Position numbers and translations under genes: made by a program
Assembly (NCBI RefSeq): GCF_017833525.1
Contig: NZ_JAFICD010000009.1
Span: 1 to 64,000, forward strand
DNA from: Duganella sp. 1411
GTDB lineage: Bacteria > Pseudomonadota > Gammaproteobacteria > Burkholderiales > Burkholderiaceae_D
Direction of reading: 5' to 3'
DNA: 64,000 nucleotides
The notes under the pieces: model-generated
Told to the model about the DNA's origin: nothing
What the model saw: only the letters and a program-made list of their open reading frames with translations
The model's database searches: none
Part shown: positions 51,242-60,342 of the stretch, piece by piece
How positions within the stretch are numbered: position 1 is the first letter of the stretch
Layout of the letters: each line of letters opens with the position of its first letter

Positions 51242-52327
51242 GTGACTCACATCTACAACTTCTCCGCCGGCCCGGCCGTGCTGCCGAAGGAAGTGCTGGC
51301 GCAAGCCGCCGCCGAAATGCTGGACTGGCATGGCAGCGGCATGTCCGTCATGGAGATGAGCCACCGCGGACCGGAGTTTATCTCGATTTACAAGGCGGCC
51401 GAGCGCGACCTGCGCGAGCTGCTGGCGGTACCGGACAATTACAAAATCTTGTTCATGCAGGGCGGGGGCTTGTCCCAAAACGCCATCATCCCGTTGAATC
51501 TGGTGGGCCACAAGCCGCAGCCAGCAACCATCGATTTCATTCACACCGGTTCGTGGTCGGGCAAATCCATCAAGGAAGCGGCCAAATACGCCAACGTCAA
51601 CATCGCCGCGTCGTCGGCCACCGGCGTGCCGCCGCAGTCGGAGTGGAAGCTCACGCCCGGCGCGGCCTATGTCCACATGTGCACCAACGAGACCATCGAC
51701 GGCATCGAGTTCGATTTCGACACCGGCCTGCCGGCGCCGCAGAAGGACGTGCTGATGGTGGCCGACATGTCGTCGCACATCCTGTCGCGGCAAATCGACG
51801 TGTCGAAGTACGGCGTCATCTTCGCCGGCGCGCAAAAGAACATCGGCCCGGCCGGCGTGACCATCGTCATCGTGCGCGAGGACTTGCTGGGCAAGGCGCT
51901 GCCGGCGTGTCCGTCGGCGTTCGACTTCAAGCTGGTGGCCGACAACGACTCGATGTACAACACGCCGCCCACCTACGGCATCTACATCGCCGGCCTGGTG
52001 TTCCAGTGGCTGAAGAAGAACGGCGGCGTCGCCGCCATGGAAAAGGTCAATATCGCCAAGGCCAGGCTGCTTTACGCGGCGCTCGACGTGGACGATTTTT
52101 ATCAGACCAGGGTGGCGAAAGAGAGCCGCTCGCGCATGAACATACCGTTTTATCTGAAGGACGAGAGCCGTAACGATGCCTTCCTGGCCGGCGCGAAAGC
52201 GCGTGGCCTGCTGCAGCTGAAGGGCCACAAGTCCGTCGGCGGCATGCGCGCATCGATTTATAACGCGATGCCGATCGAGGGCGTGCAAGCGCTGGTAGAC
52301 TACCTGAACGAGTTCGCCGGCCGCTGA
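51242..52327 (+). CDS. serC: Phosphoserine aminotransferase
   Basis: SerC makes phosphoserine from phosphohydroxypyruvate and also acts in pyridoxal phosphate synthesis. The 361-residue protein starts at GTG 51242 with THIYNFSAGPAVLPKEVLAQ, behind aaaggatccaca. The PLP lysine lies in FAGAQKNIGPAGVTIVIV near residue 200, and it ends with MRASIYNAMPIEGVQALVDY, typical of SerC. It heads the serC-pheA-hisC-tyrA-aroA aromatic block. Confidence 0.97.
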   Translation: MTHIYNFSAGPAVLPKEVLAQAAAEMLDWHGSGMSVMEMSHRGPEFISIYKAAERDLRELLAVPDNYKILFMQGGGLSQNAIIPLNLVGHKPQPATIDFIHTGSWSGKSIKEAAKYANVNIAASSATGVPPQSEWKLTPGAAYVHMCTNETIDGIEFDFDTGLPAPQKDVLMVADMSSHILSRQIDVSKYGVIFAGAQKNIGPAGVTIVIVREDLLGKALPACPSAFDFKLVADNDSMYNTPPTYGIYIAGLVFQWLKKNGGVAAMEKVNIAKARLLYAALDVDDFYQTRVAKESRSRMNIPFYLKDESRNDAFLAGAKARGLLQLKGHKSVGGMRASIYNAMPIEGVQALVDYLNEFAGR

Positions 52328-52356
52328 TTGGGCCCCGACACCAAACCCGGGCGAAT

Positions 52357-52406
52357 GGGGTCGTACCCCGTACGGGGTACGACCCTGGTGTGCCGCGGTG
52401 CGGGTT
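52357..52406. repeat. Repeat family B element between serC and pheA
   Basis: GGGGTCGTACCCCG and CGGGGTACGACCC form a near-perfect palindrome around GTA, followed by TGGTGTGCCGCGGTGCGGGT. AAACCCG also occurs to the left. Confidence 0.8.
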
Positions 52407-52446
52407 AAACAGTGCCGCAGACGATAGCTGACCAATTGACGAGACC

Positions 52447-53520
52447 ATGACAGATAAACTTACCCCGTTACGCGAGCAGATCGACGCCATCGACGCGCAG
52501 ATCCTCGAGCTGCTGAATCGCCGCGCCAAGGTGGCGCAGGAAGTCGGCCACGTCAAAGCCGAGACCAACGCCCCGGTGTTCCGGCCCGAACGCGAAGCCC
52601 AGGTGCTGCGCGGCGTGGCCGAGCGCAATCCCGGCCCGATGGGCAACACCGAAATGCAAACCATCTTCCGCGAGATCATGTCCGCCTGCCGCTCGCTGGA
52701 AAAACGCGTCACCGTGGCCTTCCTCGGCCCGGCCGGCACCTACAGCGAACAGGCGGTCTACCAGCAGTTCGGCACCGCCGTCGACGTGCTGGCCTGCTCG
52801 TCGATCGACGAGGTGTTCCGCGCCACCGAGGCCGGCACCGCCGAATTCGGCGTGGTCCCGGTCGAAAATTCGACCGAGGGCGCGATCGGCCGCACCCTCG
52901 ACCTGCTGCTGCACACGCCGCTGACGATCAGCGGCGAGGTGGCCATCGCCGTGCGTCACAGCCTGCTGACGGGCACCGGCAACATGGACGGCGTCACCGC
53001 CATCTGCGCCCACGCGCAGGCGCTGGCGCAGTGCCAGATCTGGCTGAATAATAACTACCCGGACATCGAACGGCGCGCCGTCTCGTCCAACGCCGAGGCG
53101 GCCCGCATGGCGCGCGACGACCATACGATCGCCGCCATCGCCGGCGAGCGCGCCGGCGTGCGCTACAGCCTGGGCACCGTCAAGGCCAACATCCAGGACG
53201 ATCCGCACAACCGCACGCGCTTCGCCGTCATCGGCCACCTGCAAACCGGCCCGTCGGGCAAGGACCGCACGTCGATGGCGCTGGCGGCGCCGCACCGCGC
53301 CGGCTCGGTCTATCGCCTGCTTGGATCGCTGGCGCAGAACAACGTGTCGATGACGCGCTTCGAATCGCGCCCGGCCCGCAACGGCAATTGGGAATACTAT
53401 TTCTACGTCGACGTCGAAGGCCACATCCAGAACGAGGCCGTGGCCAAGGCGCTCGACGAGCTGCAGAGCAACGCCGCTTTCTTCAAGGTGCTGGGATCGT
53501 ATCCCGTCAGCCTGACCTAA
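52447..53520 (+). CDS. pheA: Bifunctional chorismate mutase / prephenate dehydratase (P-protein)
   Basis: PheA converts chorismate to prephenate and then phenylpyruvate on the way to phenylalanine. The 357-residue protein has the AroQ chorismate mutase at the N-terminus (LTPLREQIDAIDAQILELLN), a prephenate dehydratase domain (VAFLGPAGTYSEQAVYQQFG, VVPVENSTEGAIGRTLDLLL) and a C-terminal ACT domain (AGSVYRLLGSLAQNNVSMTR, FESRPARNGNWEYYFYVDVE) for feedback by phenylalanine. Confidence 0.96.
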   Translation: MTDKLTPLREQIDAIDAQILELLNRRAKVAQEVGHVKAETNAPVFRPEREAQVLRGVAERNPGPMGNTEMQTIFREIMSACRSLEKRVTVAFLGPAGTYSEQAVYQQFGTAVDVLACSSIDEVFRATEAGTAEFGVVPVENSTEGAIGRTLDLLLHTPLTISGEVAIAVRHSLLTGTGNMDGVTAICAHAQALAQCQIWLNNNYPDIERRAVSSNAEAARMARDDHTIAAIAGERAGVRYSLGTVKANIQDDPHNRTRFAVIGHLQTGPSGKDRTSMALAAPHRAGSVYRLLGSLAQNNVSMTRFESRPARNGNWEYYFYVDVEGHIQNEAVAKALDELQSNAAFFKVLGSYPVSLT

Positions 53521-53541
53521 CTAAAACAGAGAACAGAGACC

Positions 53542-54651
53542 ATGACCAAGAACTACGGGCCTGAATACGTCCGGGCCATCGCCCCTTACCAAGCCGGCAA
53601 ACCGATCGCCGAAGTCGCGCGCGAATTCGGCCTCGATGAGGCATCCATCGTCAAACTGGCGTCGAACGAAAACCCGTTCGGCGTGCCGGAATCGGCAGTG
53701 CAGGCGATGACCGCCGCCGCCACCGACCTGGGACGCTACCCGGACGCCAACGGCTTCGAGCTGAAAGCGGCGCTGTCCAAGCGCTACGACGTGCCGGCCG
53801 ACTGGATCACGCTGGGCAACGGCAGCAACGACATCCTGGAGATCGCCGCCCACGCCTTCGTCGAACGCGGCCAGTCCATCGTCTACGCCCAGTACTCGTT
53901 CGCCGTGTACGCGCTGGCGACGCAGGGCGTGGGCGCGCGCCACATCGTGGTGCCGGCCCAGGCCTACGGCCACGACCTGCCGGCCATGCTGGCGGCCATC
54001 ACCGACGACACGCGCCTGGTCTTCATCGCCAACCCGAACAACCCCACCGGCACCTTTATCCCGGCCGCCGAGATCCAGGCCTTCCTGGACAAGGTGCCGG
54101 CCAATGTGGTGGTGGTGCTGGACGAGGCCTATAACGAGTTCCTGGCCGAGGAAAACCAGTTCGAATCGGCCGAATGGGTCAAGAAGTATCCCAACCTGCT
54201 GGTGTCGCGCACGTTCTCCAAGGCCTACGGGCTGGCGGGCCTGCGCGTCGGTTTCGGCATCGCCCAGCCGGCGCTGACGGACCTGATGAACCGCATCCGC
54301 CAACCGTTCAACGTCAATTCGATGGCGCAGGCGGCGGCCATCGCGGCGCTCAACGACAAGGACTTCCTCAAGCGCAGCGCGGCCAACAACGCCGCCGGCT
54401 ATCAGCAGTTCATCGAGGCGTTCAAGCAGCTGGGTCTCGAATATGTGCCGTCGTACGGTAACTTCGTGCTGGTCAAGGTCGGCGACGATCCGGCGGCCGG
54501 CTCGCGCGTGAACCTGTCGTTGTTGAAGCAGGGCGTCATCGTGCGCCCGGTCGGCAACTACGGTTTGCCGGAGTGGCTGCGCATCTCCATCGGCCTGCCG
54601 CAGGAGAACGCGGTGCTGATCGCGGCGCTGACCAAGGCGCTGGCGGAGTAG
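53542..54651 (+). CDS. hisC: Histidinol-phosphate aminotransferase
   Basis: HisC is a class I/II PLP aminotransferase; in this location it probably also serves aromatic amino-acid synthesis. The 369-residue protein has VKLASNENPFGVPESAV near residue 36, PNNPTGTFIPAAEI near 168, DEAYNEFLAEENQF near 195, and the PLP lysine in VSRTFSKAYGLAGLRVGFGI near 228. It is 21 bases downstream of pheA and 3 bases upstream of tyrA. Confidence 0.95.
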   Translation: MTKNYGPEYVRAIAPYQAGKPIAEVAREFGLDEASIVKLASNENPFGVPESAVQAMTAAATDLGRYPDANGFELKAALSKRYDVPADWITLGNGSNDILEIAAHAFVERGQSIVYAQYSFAVYALATQGVGARHIVVPAQAYGHDLPAMLAAITDDTRLVFIANPNNPTGTFIPAAEIQAFLDKVPANVVVVLDEAYNEFLAEENQFESAEWVKKYPNLLVSRTFSKAYGLAGLRVGFGIAQPALTDLMNRIRQPFNVNSMAQAAAIAALNDKDFLKRSAANNAAGYQQFIEAFKQLGLEYVPSYGNFVLVKVGDDPAAGSRVNLSLLKQGVIVRPVGNYGLPEWLRISIGLPQENAVLIAALTKALAE

Positions 54652-54654
54652 GGC

Positions 54655-55575
54655 ATGGCGATGCTGAACAAGGTCGTTATTTTCGGCGTAGGCCTGATCG
54701 GCGGATCGTTCGCGCGCTCGCTGAAGAAGGCCGGCGCCGTCGCCAGCGTGGTCGGCATGGGACGCTCGGCGGCCTCGCTGGCGCGCGCGAAGGAGCTTGG
54801 CATCATCGACGTCATCGGCGCCGGTGGCGACGATGGCATGGCCGAAGCGCTGCGCGGCGCCGACCTGGTGCTGCTGGCCGCGCCGGTGGCGCAGACCGAG
54901 GCGATCCTGGCCGCCATCGCGCCGCATCTGCAAGCGGGCACCGTGGTCACCGACGCCGGCAGCACCAAGTCGGACGTGGTGGCCGCCGCGCGCCGCGCGC
55001 TCGGTGGCAAGGTGGCGCAGTTCGTGCCGGGTCATCCCATCGCCGGGCGCGAAACCAACGGTCCCGAGGCGGCCATCGACGACCTGTACGTCGGCAAGAA
55101 GGTGGTGCTGACGGCGCTCGACGAGAACGCCGCCGCCGATGTCGAGCGCGTGGCCGCCGCGTGGCGCGCCTGCCATGCCGTCATCCATCGTTTAACGCCG
55201 CAGGAACATGACAAGGTGTTCGCCGCCGTGAGCCATTTGCCGCATTTGCTGGCCTACGCGCTGGTGGACGACATCGCCAACAAGCCGCATGCGGATTTAC
55301 TGTTCCAGTATGCGGCCAGCGGTTTTCGCGATTTCACAAGGATCGCCGGATCGTCGCCGGAAATGTGGCGTGACATCAGCCTGGCCAACCAGTCGGCGCT
55401 GCTGACGGAGCTGGACGCCTATCTGGCACAATTGACGGGACTGCGCGCCCGTCTGGCCGCCGGCGACGGCGCCGCGCTGGAGAGCGTGTACGGCAACGCC
55501 CAGCGCGCCCGCCACCAGTGGATCACCGCGATCGAGACGGCCGAAGTGCCGCCGTCGCAAGACAAGGCGGAATAA
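54655..55575 (+). CDS. tyrA: Prephenate dehydrogenase
   Basis: TyrA oxidises prephenate (or arogenate) toward tyrosine with NAD(P)+. The 306-residue protein has the Rossmann motif VVIFGVGLIGGSFARSL at the N-terminus, and VVTDAGSTKSDVVAAARRAL, FVPGHPIAGRETNGPEAA, then HDKVFAAVSHLPHLLAYALV typical of TyrA. The cofactor and substrate preference cannot be told. ATG 54655 has GGAG just upstream, inside the end of hisC. Confidence 0.93.
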   Translation: MAMLNKVVIFGVGLIGGSFARSLKKAGAVASVVGMGRSAASLARAKELGIIDVIGAGGDDGMAEALRGADLVLLAAPVAQTEAILAAIAPHLQAGTVVTDAGSTKSDVVAAARRALGGKVAQFVPGHPIAGRETNGPEAAIDDLYVGKKVVLTALDENAAADVERVAAAWRACHAVIHRLTPQEHDKVFAAVSHLPHLLAYALVDDIANKPHADLLFQYAASGFRDFTRIAGSSPEMWRDISLANQSALLTELDAYLAQLTGLRARLAAGDGAALESVYGNAQRARHQWITAIETAEVPPSQDKAE

Positions 55576-55599
55576 GCGGCGCTGTAACCCTAAGACGAT

Positions 55600-55650
55600 G
55601 GGGGCGTACCCCGTGCGGGGTACGACCCCGGTGTGCCGCAGTGCGGGTTT
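55600..55650. repeat. Repeat family B element between tyrA and aroA
   Basis: GGGGGCGTACCCC and GGGGTACGACCCC form a palindrome with centre GTGC, followed by GGTGTGCCGCAGTGCGGGTT. Confidence 0.8.
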
Positions 55651-55689
55651 CGCAGGTGCCGCATAAGAGCGTAATTTAAAGGATTCATC

Positions 55690-57003
55690 ATGAGTAACGA
55701 ATACATCGATCTTCAAACCGTCCCCCACGTCGAGGGCGCGGTGCGCCTGCCTGGCTCGAAGTCGATCTCCAACCGCATCCTGCTGCTGGCGGCGCTGTCG
55801 CAAGGCGACGTCGCCATCGTCGACCTGCTGGCGTCGGACGATACGGCCGTCATGCTGGCGGCCCTGCGCTCGCTGGGCGTGCAGTGGACCGAAGAGAAAA
55901 CCGCCACCGGCACCATCCACCACGTCAAGGGCGTGGCGGGCGTGCTGCCGAATAAATCGGCCGATCTGTTCATGGGCAACGCCGGTACCGCGATCCGTCC
56001 GCTGACCGCCGCGCTGGCCGTCATCGGCGGCGACTACACCTTGCACGGCGTGCCGCGCATGCACGAGCGCCCGATCGGCGACCTGGTCGACGCACTCAAC
56101 GCCGCCGGCACCGATGTCGACTACACCGGCAATCCCGGCTTCCCGCCGCTGCACATCAAGCAGGGCAAGATCCACGCGAAGCGCCTGTCGGTGCGCGGCA
56201 ACGTCTCGAGCCAGTTCCTGACCGCGCTGCTGATGGTGGCGCCGCTGATGGCGCGCGAGCACGCCATCAGCATCGACGTCGAAGGCGAATTGATCTCCAA
56301 GCCGTACATCGAGATCACGCTGAACCTGATGCGCCGCTTCGGCGTCAAGGTCGAGCAGGATGGCTGGGCCTCGTTCACGGTGCAGCCGGGCCAGGTCTAC
56401 CAGTCGCCGGGCACCATCCACGTCGAGGGCGACGCTTCGTCGGCGTCGTACTTCCTGGCGGCCGGTGCGATCGCCGGCGGTCCCGTGCGCGTCGAAGGCG
56501 TGGGCCGCGATAGTATCCAGGGTGACGTGCGGTTCGTCGCCGCGCTGGAGCAGATGGGCGCGCAGATCACGATGGGCGACAACTGGATCGAGGCCAAGTC
56601 GAACGGCGTGCTCAAAGCCATCGACGCCGACTTCAACCACATTCCCGACGCCGCCATGACGATCGCGGTGGCGGCGCTGTACGCCGACGGCACCAGCACC
56701 TTGCGCAACATCGCCAGCTGGCGCGTGAAGGAGACCGACCGCATCGCGGCCATGGCGACCGAGCTGCGCAAGGTCGGCGCCATCGTCGAGGAGGGGCCGG
56801 ACTACATCAAGGTGACGCCGCCGGCGGCCATCACGGCCGCCACCATCGACACCTACGACGACCACCGCATGGCGATGTGCTTCTCGCTGGTGTCGCTGGA
56901 CGGCGCCGCGCGCAAGGGCAACGTCATGCGCATCAACGATCCCAAGTGCGTCGGCAAGACCTTCCCTGAATACTTCACGGCGTTTGCCGCGATCGCGAAC
57001 TAG
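55690..57003 (+). CDS. aroA: 3-phosphoshikimate 1-carboxyvinyltransferase (EPSP synthase)
   Basis: AroA joins phosphoenolpyruvate and shikimate 3-phosphate, the sixth step of the shikimate pathway and the glyphosate target. The 437-residue protein has LPGSKSISNRILLLAALSQG near residue 20, LFMGNAGTAIRPLTAALAVI near 95, and VEGDASSASYFLAAGAI and RVKETDRIAAMATELRKVGA in the second half. The GNAGTAIRPL block contains the residues that set herbicide sensitivity, in the common sensitive class I form. Confidence 0.97.
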   Translation: MSNEYIDLQTVPHVEGAVRLPGSKSISNRILLLAALSQGDVAIVDLLASDDTAVMLAALRSLGVQWTEEKTATGTIHHVKGVAGVLPNKSADLFMGNAGTAIRPLTAALAVIGGDYTLHGVPRMHERPIGDLVDALNAAGTDVDYTGNPGFPPLHIKQGKIHAKRLSVRGNVSSQFLTALLMVAPLMAREHAISIDVEGELISKPYIEITLNLMRRFGVKVEQDGWASFTVQPGQVYQSPGTIHVEGDASSASYFLAAGAIAGGPVRVEGVGRDSIQGDVRFVAALEQMGAQITMGDNWIEAKSNGVLKAIDADFNHIPDAAMTIAVAALYADGTSTLRNIASWRVKETDRIAAMATELRKVGAIVEEGPDYIKVTPPAAITAATIDTYDDHRMAMCFSLVSLDGAARKGNVMRINDPKCVGKTFPEYFTAFAAIAN

Positions 57004-57019
57004 ATAGATATATAGAACA

Positions 57020-57694
57020 ATGGTCACATCCCAGATCCCAGTCATCACCATCGACGGCCCCACCGCCTCCGGCAAGGGCACCGTCGCGCACCGCGTTGCC
57101 GACAGGCTCGGCTTCCATTACCTGGATTCGGGCGCCCTGTACCGCTTGACGGCGCTGTCGGCCCTGCGCCGCGGCACCGACCTCAACGATGAGCACGCTC
57201 TGTCCAAGCTGGCCGAGCACCTGCAATGCAGTTTCCAGGGCGGCGACATCATTTTGTCGCAGGAAAACGTCACCGAAGCGATCCGCGCGGAAGAGGTGGG
57301 CAACACCGCTTCAAAAATTGCAACATTTCCCGCCGTGCGGCACGCGCTGGTGGGGCTGCAGCTGGGCTTTCGCAAGGCGCCCGGCGTGGTCGCCGACGGC
57401 CGCGACATGGGCTCGGTGATCTTCCCGCACGCGGTGTTGAAGGTGTTTTTGACGGCGTCTGTCGCGGCCCGGGCCGATCGCCGTTATAAGCAATTGATTG
57501 GCAAGGGAATTTCTGCTAATATGGAAGACCTACTGATGGATTTGCAGGCGCGGGACGACCGGGATACCCACCGGGCCATCGCGCCGCTGGTGCCAGCGGC
57601 AGGGGCGCATGTCCTCGATACATCCAATATGAGCGCTGATCAAGCGGTCGAACAGGTGTTGCAATGGTATGCGGCGGTGGGCAAGCCCCACTGA
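57020..57694 (+). CDS. cmk: Cytidylate kinase
   Basis: Cmk phosphorylates CMP and dCMP with ATP. The 224-residue protein has the P-loop ITIDGPTASGKGTVAHRVA near residue 10, LGFHYLDSGALYRLTALSAL near 28, the DGRDMGSVIFPHAVLKVFLT block near 127, and RADRRYKQL, with DDRDTHRAIAPLVPA near 180. It follows aroA by 16 bases and precedes rpsA, the typical arrangement. Confidence 0.96.
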   Translation: MVTSQIPVITIDGPTASGKGTVAHRVADRLGFHYLDSGALYRLTALSALRRGTDLNDEHALSKLAEHLQCSFQGGDIILSQENVTEAIRAEEVGNTASKIATFPAVRHALVGLQLGFRKAPGVVADGRDMGSVIFPHAVLKVFLTASVAARADRRYKQLIGKGISANMEDLLMDLQARDDRDTHRAIAPLVPAAGAHVLDTSNMSADQAVEQVLQWYAAVGKPH

Positions 57695-57811
57695 AAATGT
57701 AGCAAAGGCGGGTACCGCACGGCGAGTTAGTACTCACTAGCGGCACTTTGATCAACCTTAACCCAACTGAAGTCGCATATCGCGAGCCTTGTTGGCAACC
57801 TGGAAGTCACA

Positions 57812-59500
57812 ATGTCTAATATGGAAAGTTTTGCAGCCCTCTTCGAAGAATCCCTGTCGCGTCAAGACATGCGTTCGGGCGAAGTGATCTCGGCTGAAGT
57901 CGTTCGTCTGGATCACAACTTCGTGATCGTCAACGCCGGCCTGAAATCGGAAGCATTCATCCCAGTTGAAGAATTCAAGAACGACCACGGCGAACTGGAA
58001 GTCAAGGTAGGCGACTTCGTTTCCGTGGCGATCGAATCGCTCGAAAACGGTTTCGGCGACACCATCCTGTCGCGCGACAAAGCCAAGCGTCTGGCTTCGT
58101 GGCTGGCACTGGAAAAAGCGATGGAATCGGGCGAAATCGTCGTCGGTACCGTCAACGGCAAAGTCAAGGGCGGCCTGACCGTTCTGACCAACGGCATCCG
58201 CGCATTCCTGCCGGGTTCGCTGGTCGACACCCGTCCAGTCAAGGACACCACCCCATTCGAAGGCAAGACCCTCGAATTCAAAGTGATCAAGCTGGATCGC
58301 AAGCGTAACAACGTGGTTCTGTCCCGCCGCGCCGTCATCGAAGCGTCGATGGGCGAAGAGCGTCAGAAACTGATGGAAACGCTGAAAGAAGGCACGGTCG
58401 TGACCGGCGTCGTCAAGAACATCACCGACTACGGCGCGTTCGTGGATCTGGGCGGCATCGACGGCCTGCTGCACATCACCGACCTGGCATGGCGTCGTGT
58501 GCGTCACCCATCGGAAGTGCTGACCGTTGGCCAGGAAATCACCGCCAAGGTCCTGAAGTACGATCAGGAAAAGAACCGCGTTTCGCTGGGCGTGAAGCAG
58601 CTGGGCGACGACCCATGGACCGGTCTGTCCCGTCGTTACCCACAAAGCACCCGTCTGTTCGGTAAAGTCACCAACCTGACCGACTACGGCGCGTTCGTTG
58701 AAGTCGAGCAGGGTATCGAAGGCCTGGTCCACGTGTCGGAAATGGACTGGACCAACAAGAACGTCGCTCCAAACAAAGTTGTCCAGCTGGGCGACGAAGT
58801 GGAAGTCATGGTTCTGGAAATCGACGAAGAGCGTCGCCGTATTTCGCTGGGCATGAAGCAGTGCAAAGCGAACCCATGGGATGACTTCGGCGTGACCCAC
58901 AAGAAGGGCGACAAAGTCCGTGGCGCGATCAAGTCGATCACCGACTTCGGCGTGTTCATCGGCCTGGCCGGCAACATCGACGGCCTGGTGCACCTGTCCG
59001 ACCTGTCCTGGACCGAAACCGGCGAAGAAGCCGTCCGCCGCTTCAAGAAAGGCGACGAACTGGAAGCCATCGTTCTGGCCATCGACGTCGAGCGCGAGCG
59101 CGTTTCCCTGGGCGTCAAGCAACTGGAAGGCGATCCGTTCAACAACTTCGCCGCCATGAACGACAAGGGCGCGCTGGTCACCGGCACCGTGAAATCGGTC
59201 GAGCCTAAAGGCGCCGTGATCCAACTGTCCGAAGAAGTCGAAGGCTACCTGCGCGCTTCCGAAATCTCCCGCGACCGCGTGGAAGATGCCGGTACGCACC
59301 TGAAGGTTGGCGACTCCGTCGAAGCCCTGGTCATCAACATCGACCGCAAAGCGCGTTCGATCCAGCTGTCGATCAAAGCCAAGGACAACGTCGAGACCCA
59401 GGAAGCGATGCAGAAAATGGCCGCTACCGACAACAACGCAGCTTCGGGCACCACCAGCCTGGGCGCGCTGTTGAAAGCCAAGTTCGATAACAAGAACTAA
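57812..59500 (+). CDS. rpsA: 30S ribosomal protein S1
   Basis: S1 binds mRNA on the small ribosomal subunit. The 562-residue protein has six S1 domains; four or more contain the GxxG...D/EGLxH pattern, as in NITDYGAFVDLGGIDGLLHI, LTDYGAFVEVEQGIEGLVHV and ITDFGVFIGLAGNIDGLVHL. Pro codons are often CCA, unlike the CCG-rich neighbours, as expected for a highly expressed gene. The ribosome-binding site is weak (tggaagtcaca), in keeping with S1 autoregulation in other bacteria. Confidence 0.98.
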   Translation: MSNMESFAALFEESLSRQDMRSGEVISAEVVRLDHNFVIVNAGLKSEAFIPVEEFKNDHGELEVKVGDFVSVAIESLENGFGDTILSRDKAKRLASWLALEKAMESGEIVVGTVNGKVKGGLTVLTNGIRAFLPGSLVDTRPVKDTTPFEGKTLEFKVIKLDRKRNNVVLSRRAVIEASMGEERQKLMETLKEGTVVTGVVKNITDYGAFVDLGGIDGLLHITDLAWRRVRHPSEVLTVGQEITAKVLKYDQEKNRVSLGVKQLGDDPWTGLSRRYPQSTRLFGKVTNLTDYGAFVEVEQGIEGLVHVSEMDWTNKNVAPNKVVQLGDEVEVMVLEIDEERRRISLGMKQCKANPWDDFGVTHKKGDKVRGAIKSITDFGVFIGLAGNIDGLVHLSDLSWTETGEEAVRRFKKGDELEAIVLAIDVERERVSLGVKQLEGDPFNNFAAMNDKGALVTGTVKSVEPKGAVIQLSEEVEGYLRASEISRDRVEDAGTHLKVGDSVEALVINIDRKARSIQLSIKAKDNVETQEAMQKMAATDNNAASGTTSLGALLKAKFDNKN

Positions 59501-59510
59501 GAACTAGTCG

Positions 59511-59816
59511 ATGACTAAGTCCGAGTTGATCAACCGCCTGGCTGAGCGTTATTCTCAGCTGGTGGCCAAAGATGCGGAGTACGCCGTCAAGACCATTCTG
59601 GATGCGATGACCAACGCCCTGGCGACCGGTCAGCGCATCGAGATCCGCGGTTTTGGCAGTTTCGCTCTGAATAGCCGGCCACCGCGTATCGGACGTAATC
59701 CGAAGTCGGGCGACAAAGTGATGGTGCCCGAAAAACGGGTGCCTCACTTCAAGCCGGGCAAGCAATTGCGCGAGCGGGTCGACGCGATGGTCGGGCAACC
59801 GATCATCGAGGACTGA
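59511..59816 (+). CDS. ihfB: Integration host factor subunit beta
   Basis: IhfB pairs with IhfA to bend DNA in recombination, replication and transcription. The 101-residue protein starts MTKSELINRLAERYSQLVAK and has the DNA-binding beta arm IEIRGFGSFALNSRPPRIGR followed by NPKSGDKVMVPEKRVPHFKP. It follows rpsA by ten bases, the usual betaproteobacterial and gammaproteobacterial arrangement. Confidence 0.97.
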   Translation: MTKSELINRLAERYSQLVAKDAEYAVKTILDAMTNALATGQRIEIRGFGSFALNSRPPRIGRNPKSGDKVMVPEKRVPHFKPGKQLRERVDAMVGQPIIED

Positions 59817-59837
59817 AGCGTCTGATGGTTTGACAAG

Positions 59838-59868
59838 AAAGCGGCGTCCTCGGATGCCGCTTTTTTTA
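59838..59868 (+). terminator. Terminator after ihfB
   Basis: AAAGCGGC and GCCGCTTT arms at 59838-59845 and 59856-59863 are followed by a T-run. Confidence 0.8.
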
Positions 59869-59884
59869 TGGTTAAACGGAGTTT

Positions 59885-59953
59885 CAACCCGCACACCTGA
59901 AAAAGGGGTCGTACCCGGCGGGTACGACCCCGGTGGTCCGCGCTCTGCGGGTT
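59885..59953. repeat. Repeat family B element between ihfB and lapA
   Basis: The core GGGGTCGTACCCGG/CGGGTACGACCCC at 59905-59932 is bordered by AACCCGCA on the left and TGCGGGTTT on the right. This shows the full inverted outer flanks of the family. Confidence 0.8.
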
Positions 59954-60016
59954 TGATAGAAACTGTATCTAGTGCCATACTGGCGCTCTTAGAAATCCAG
60001 AACAGGAACCAGGCTG

Positions 60017-60319
60017 ATGAAATTCTTATCCACCCTCATTGGAATCGTCCTATTCGTCTTGTTTTTTGGCTTCGCCCTGAAAAATACGCAGGAAGTCGAC
60101 CTGCATTTTTTCCTCCACTATGATCTGCGCGGCCCCCTGGTCCTGATGCTGCTCGGCTTTTTCGTCGCCGGCGCCGTCCTCGGCGTGCTGGCGCTGACGC
60201 CGACGGTGTTCCGCCACCGCCGCGAAACGAACAAACACAAAACCACCATCACGACGCTGCAATCGTCGGCGCAGCAGGTCAACGCGCAGCCGCAGCCCGA
60301 TGGCGTCACCACACAATAA
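60017..60319 (+). CDS. lapA: LapA-like inner-membrane protein (DUF1049)
   Basis: LapA partners LapB in control of lipopolysaccharide synthesis. The 100-residue protein has two membrane spans (about 1-22, KFLSTLIGIVLFVLFFGFAL, and about 42-65, LVLMLLGFFVAGAVLGVLAL) joined by the DUF1049 motif NTQEVDLHFFLHYDLRGPLV, followed by a short coiled coil. It precedes lapB by 23 bases. Confidence 0.88.
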   Translation: MKFLSTLIGIVLFVLFFGFALKNTQEVDLHFFLHYDLRGPLVLMLLGFFVAGAVLGVLALTPTVFRHRRETNKHKTTITTLQSSAQQVNAQPQPDGVTTQ

Positions 60320-60342
60320 GCACCACTACCAACTAAACAAGC

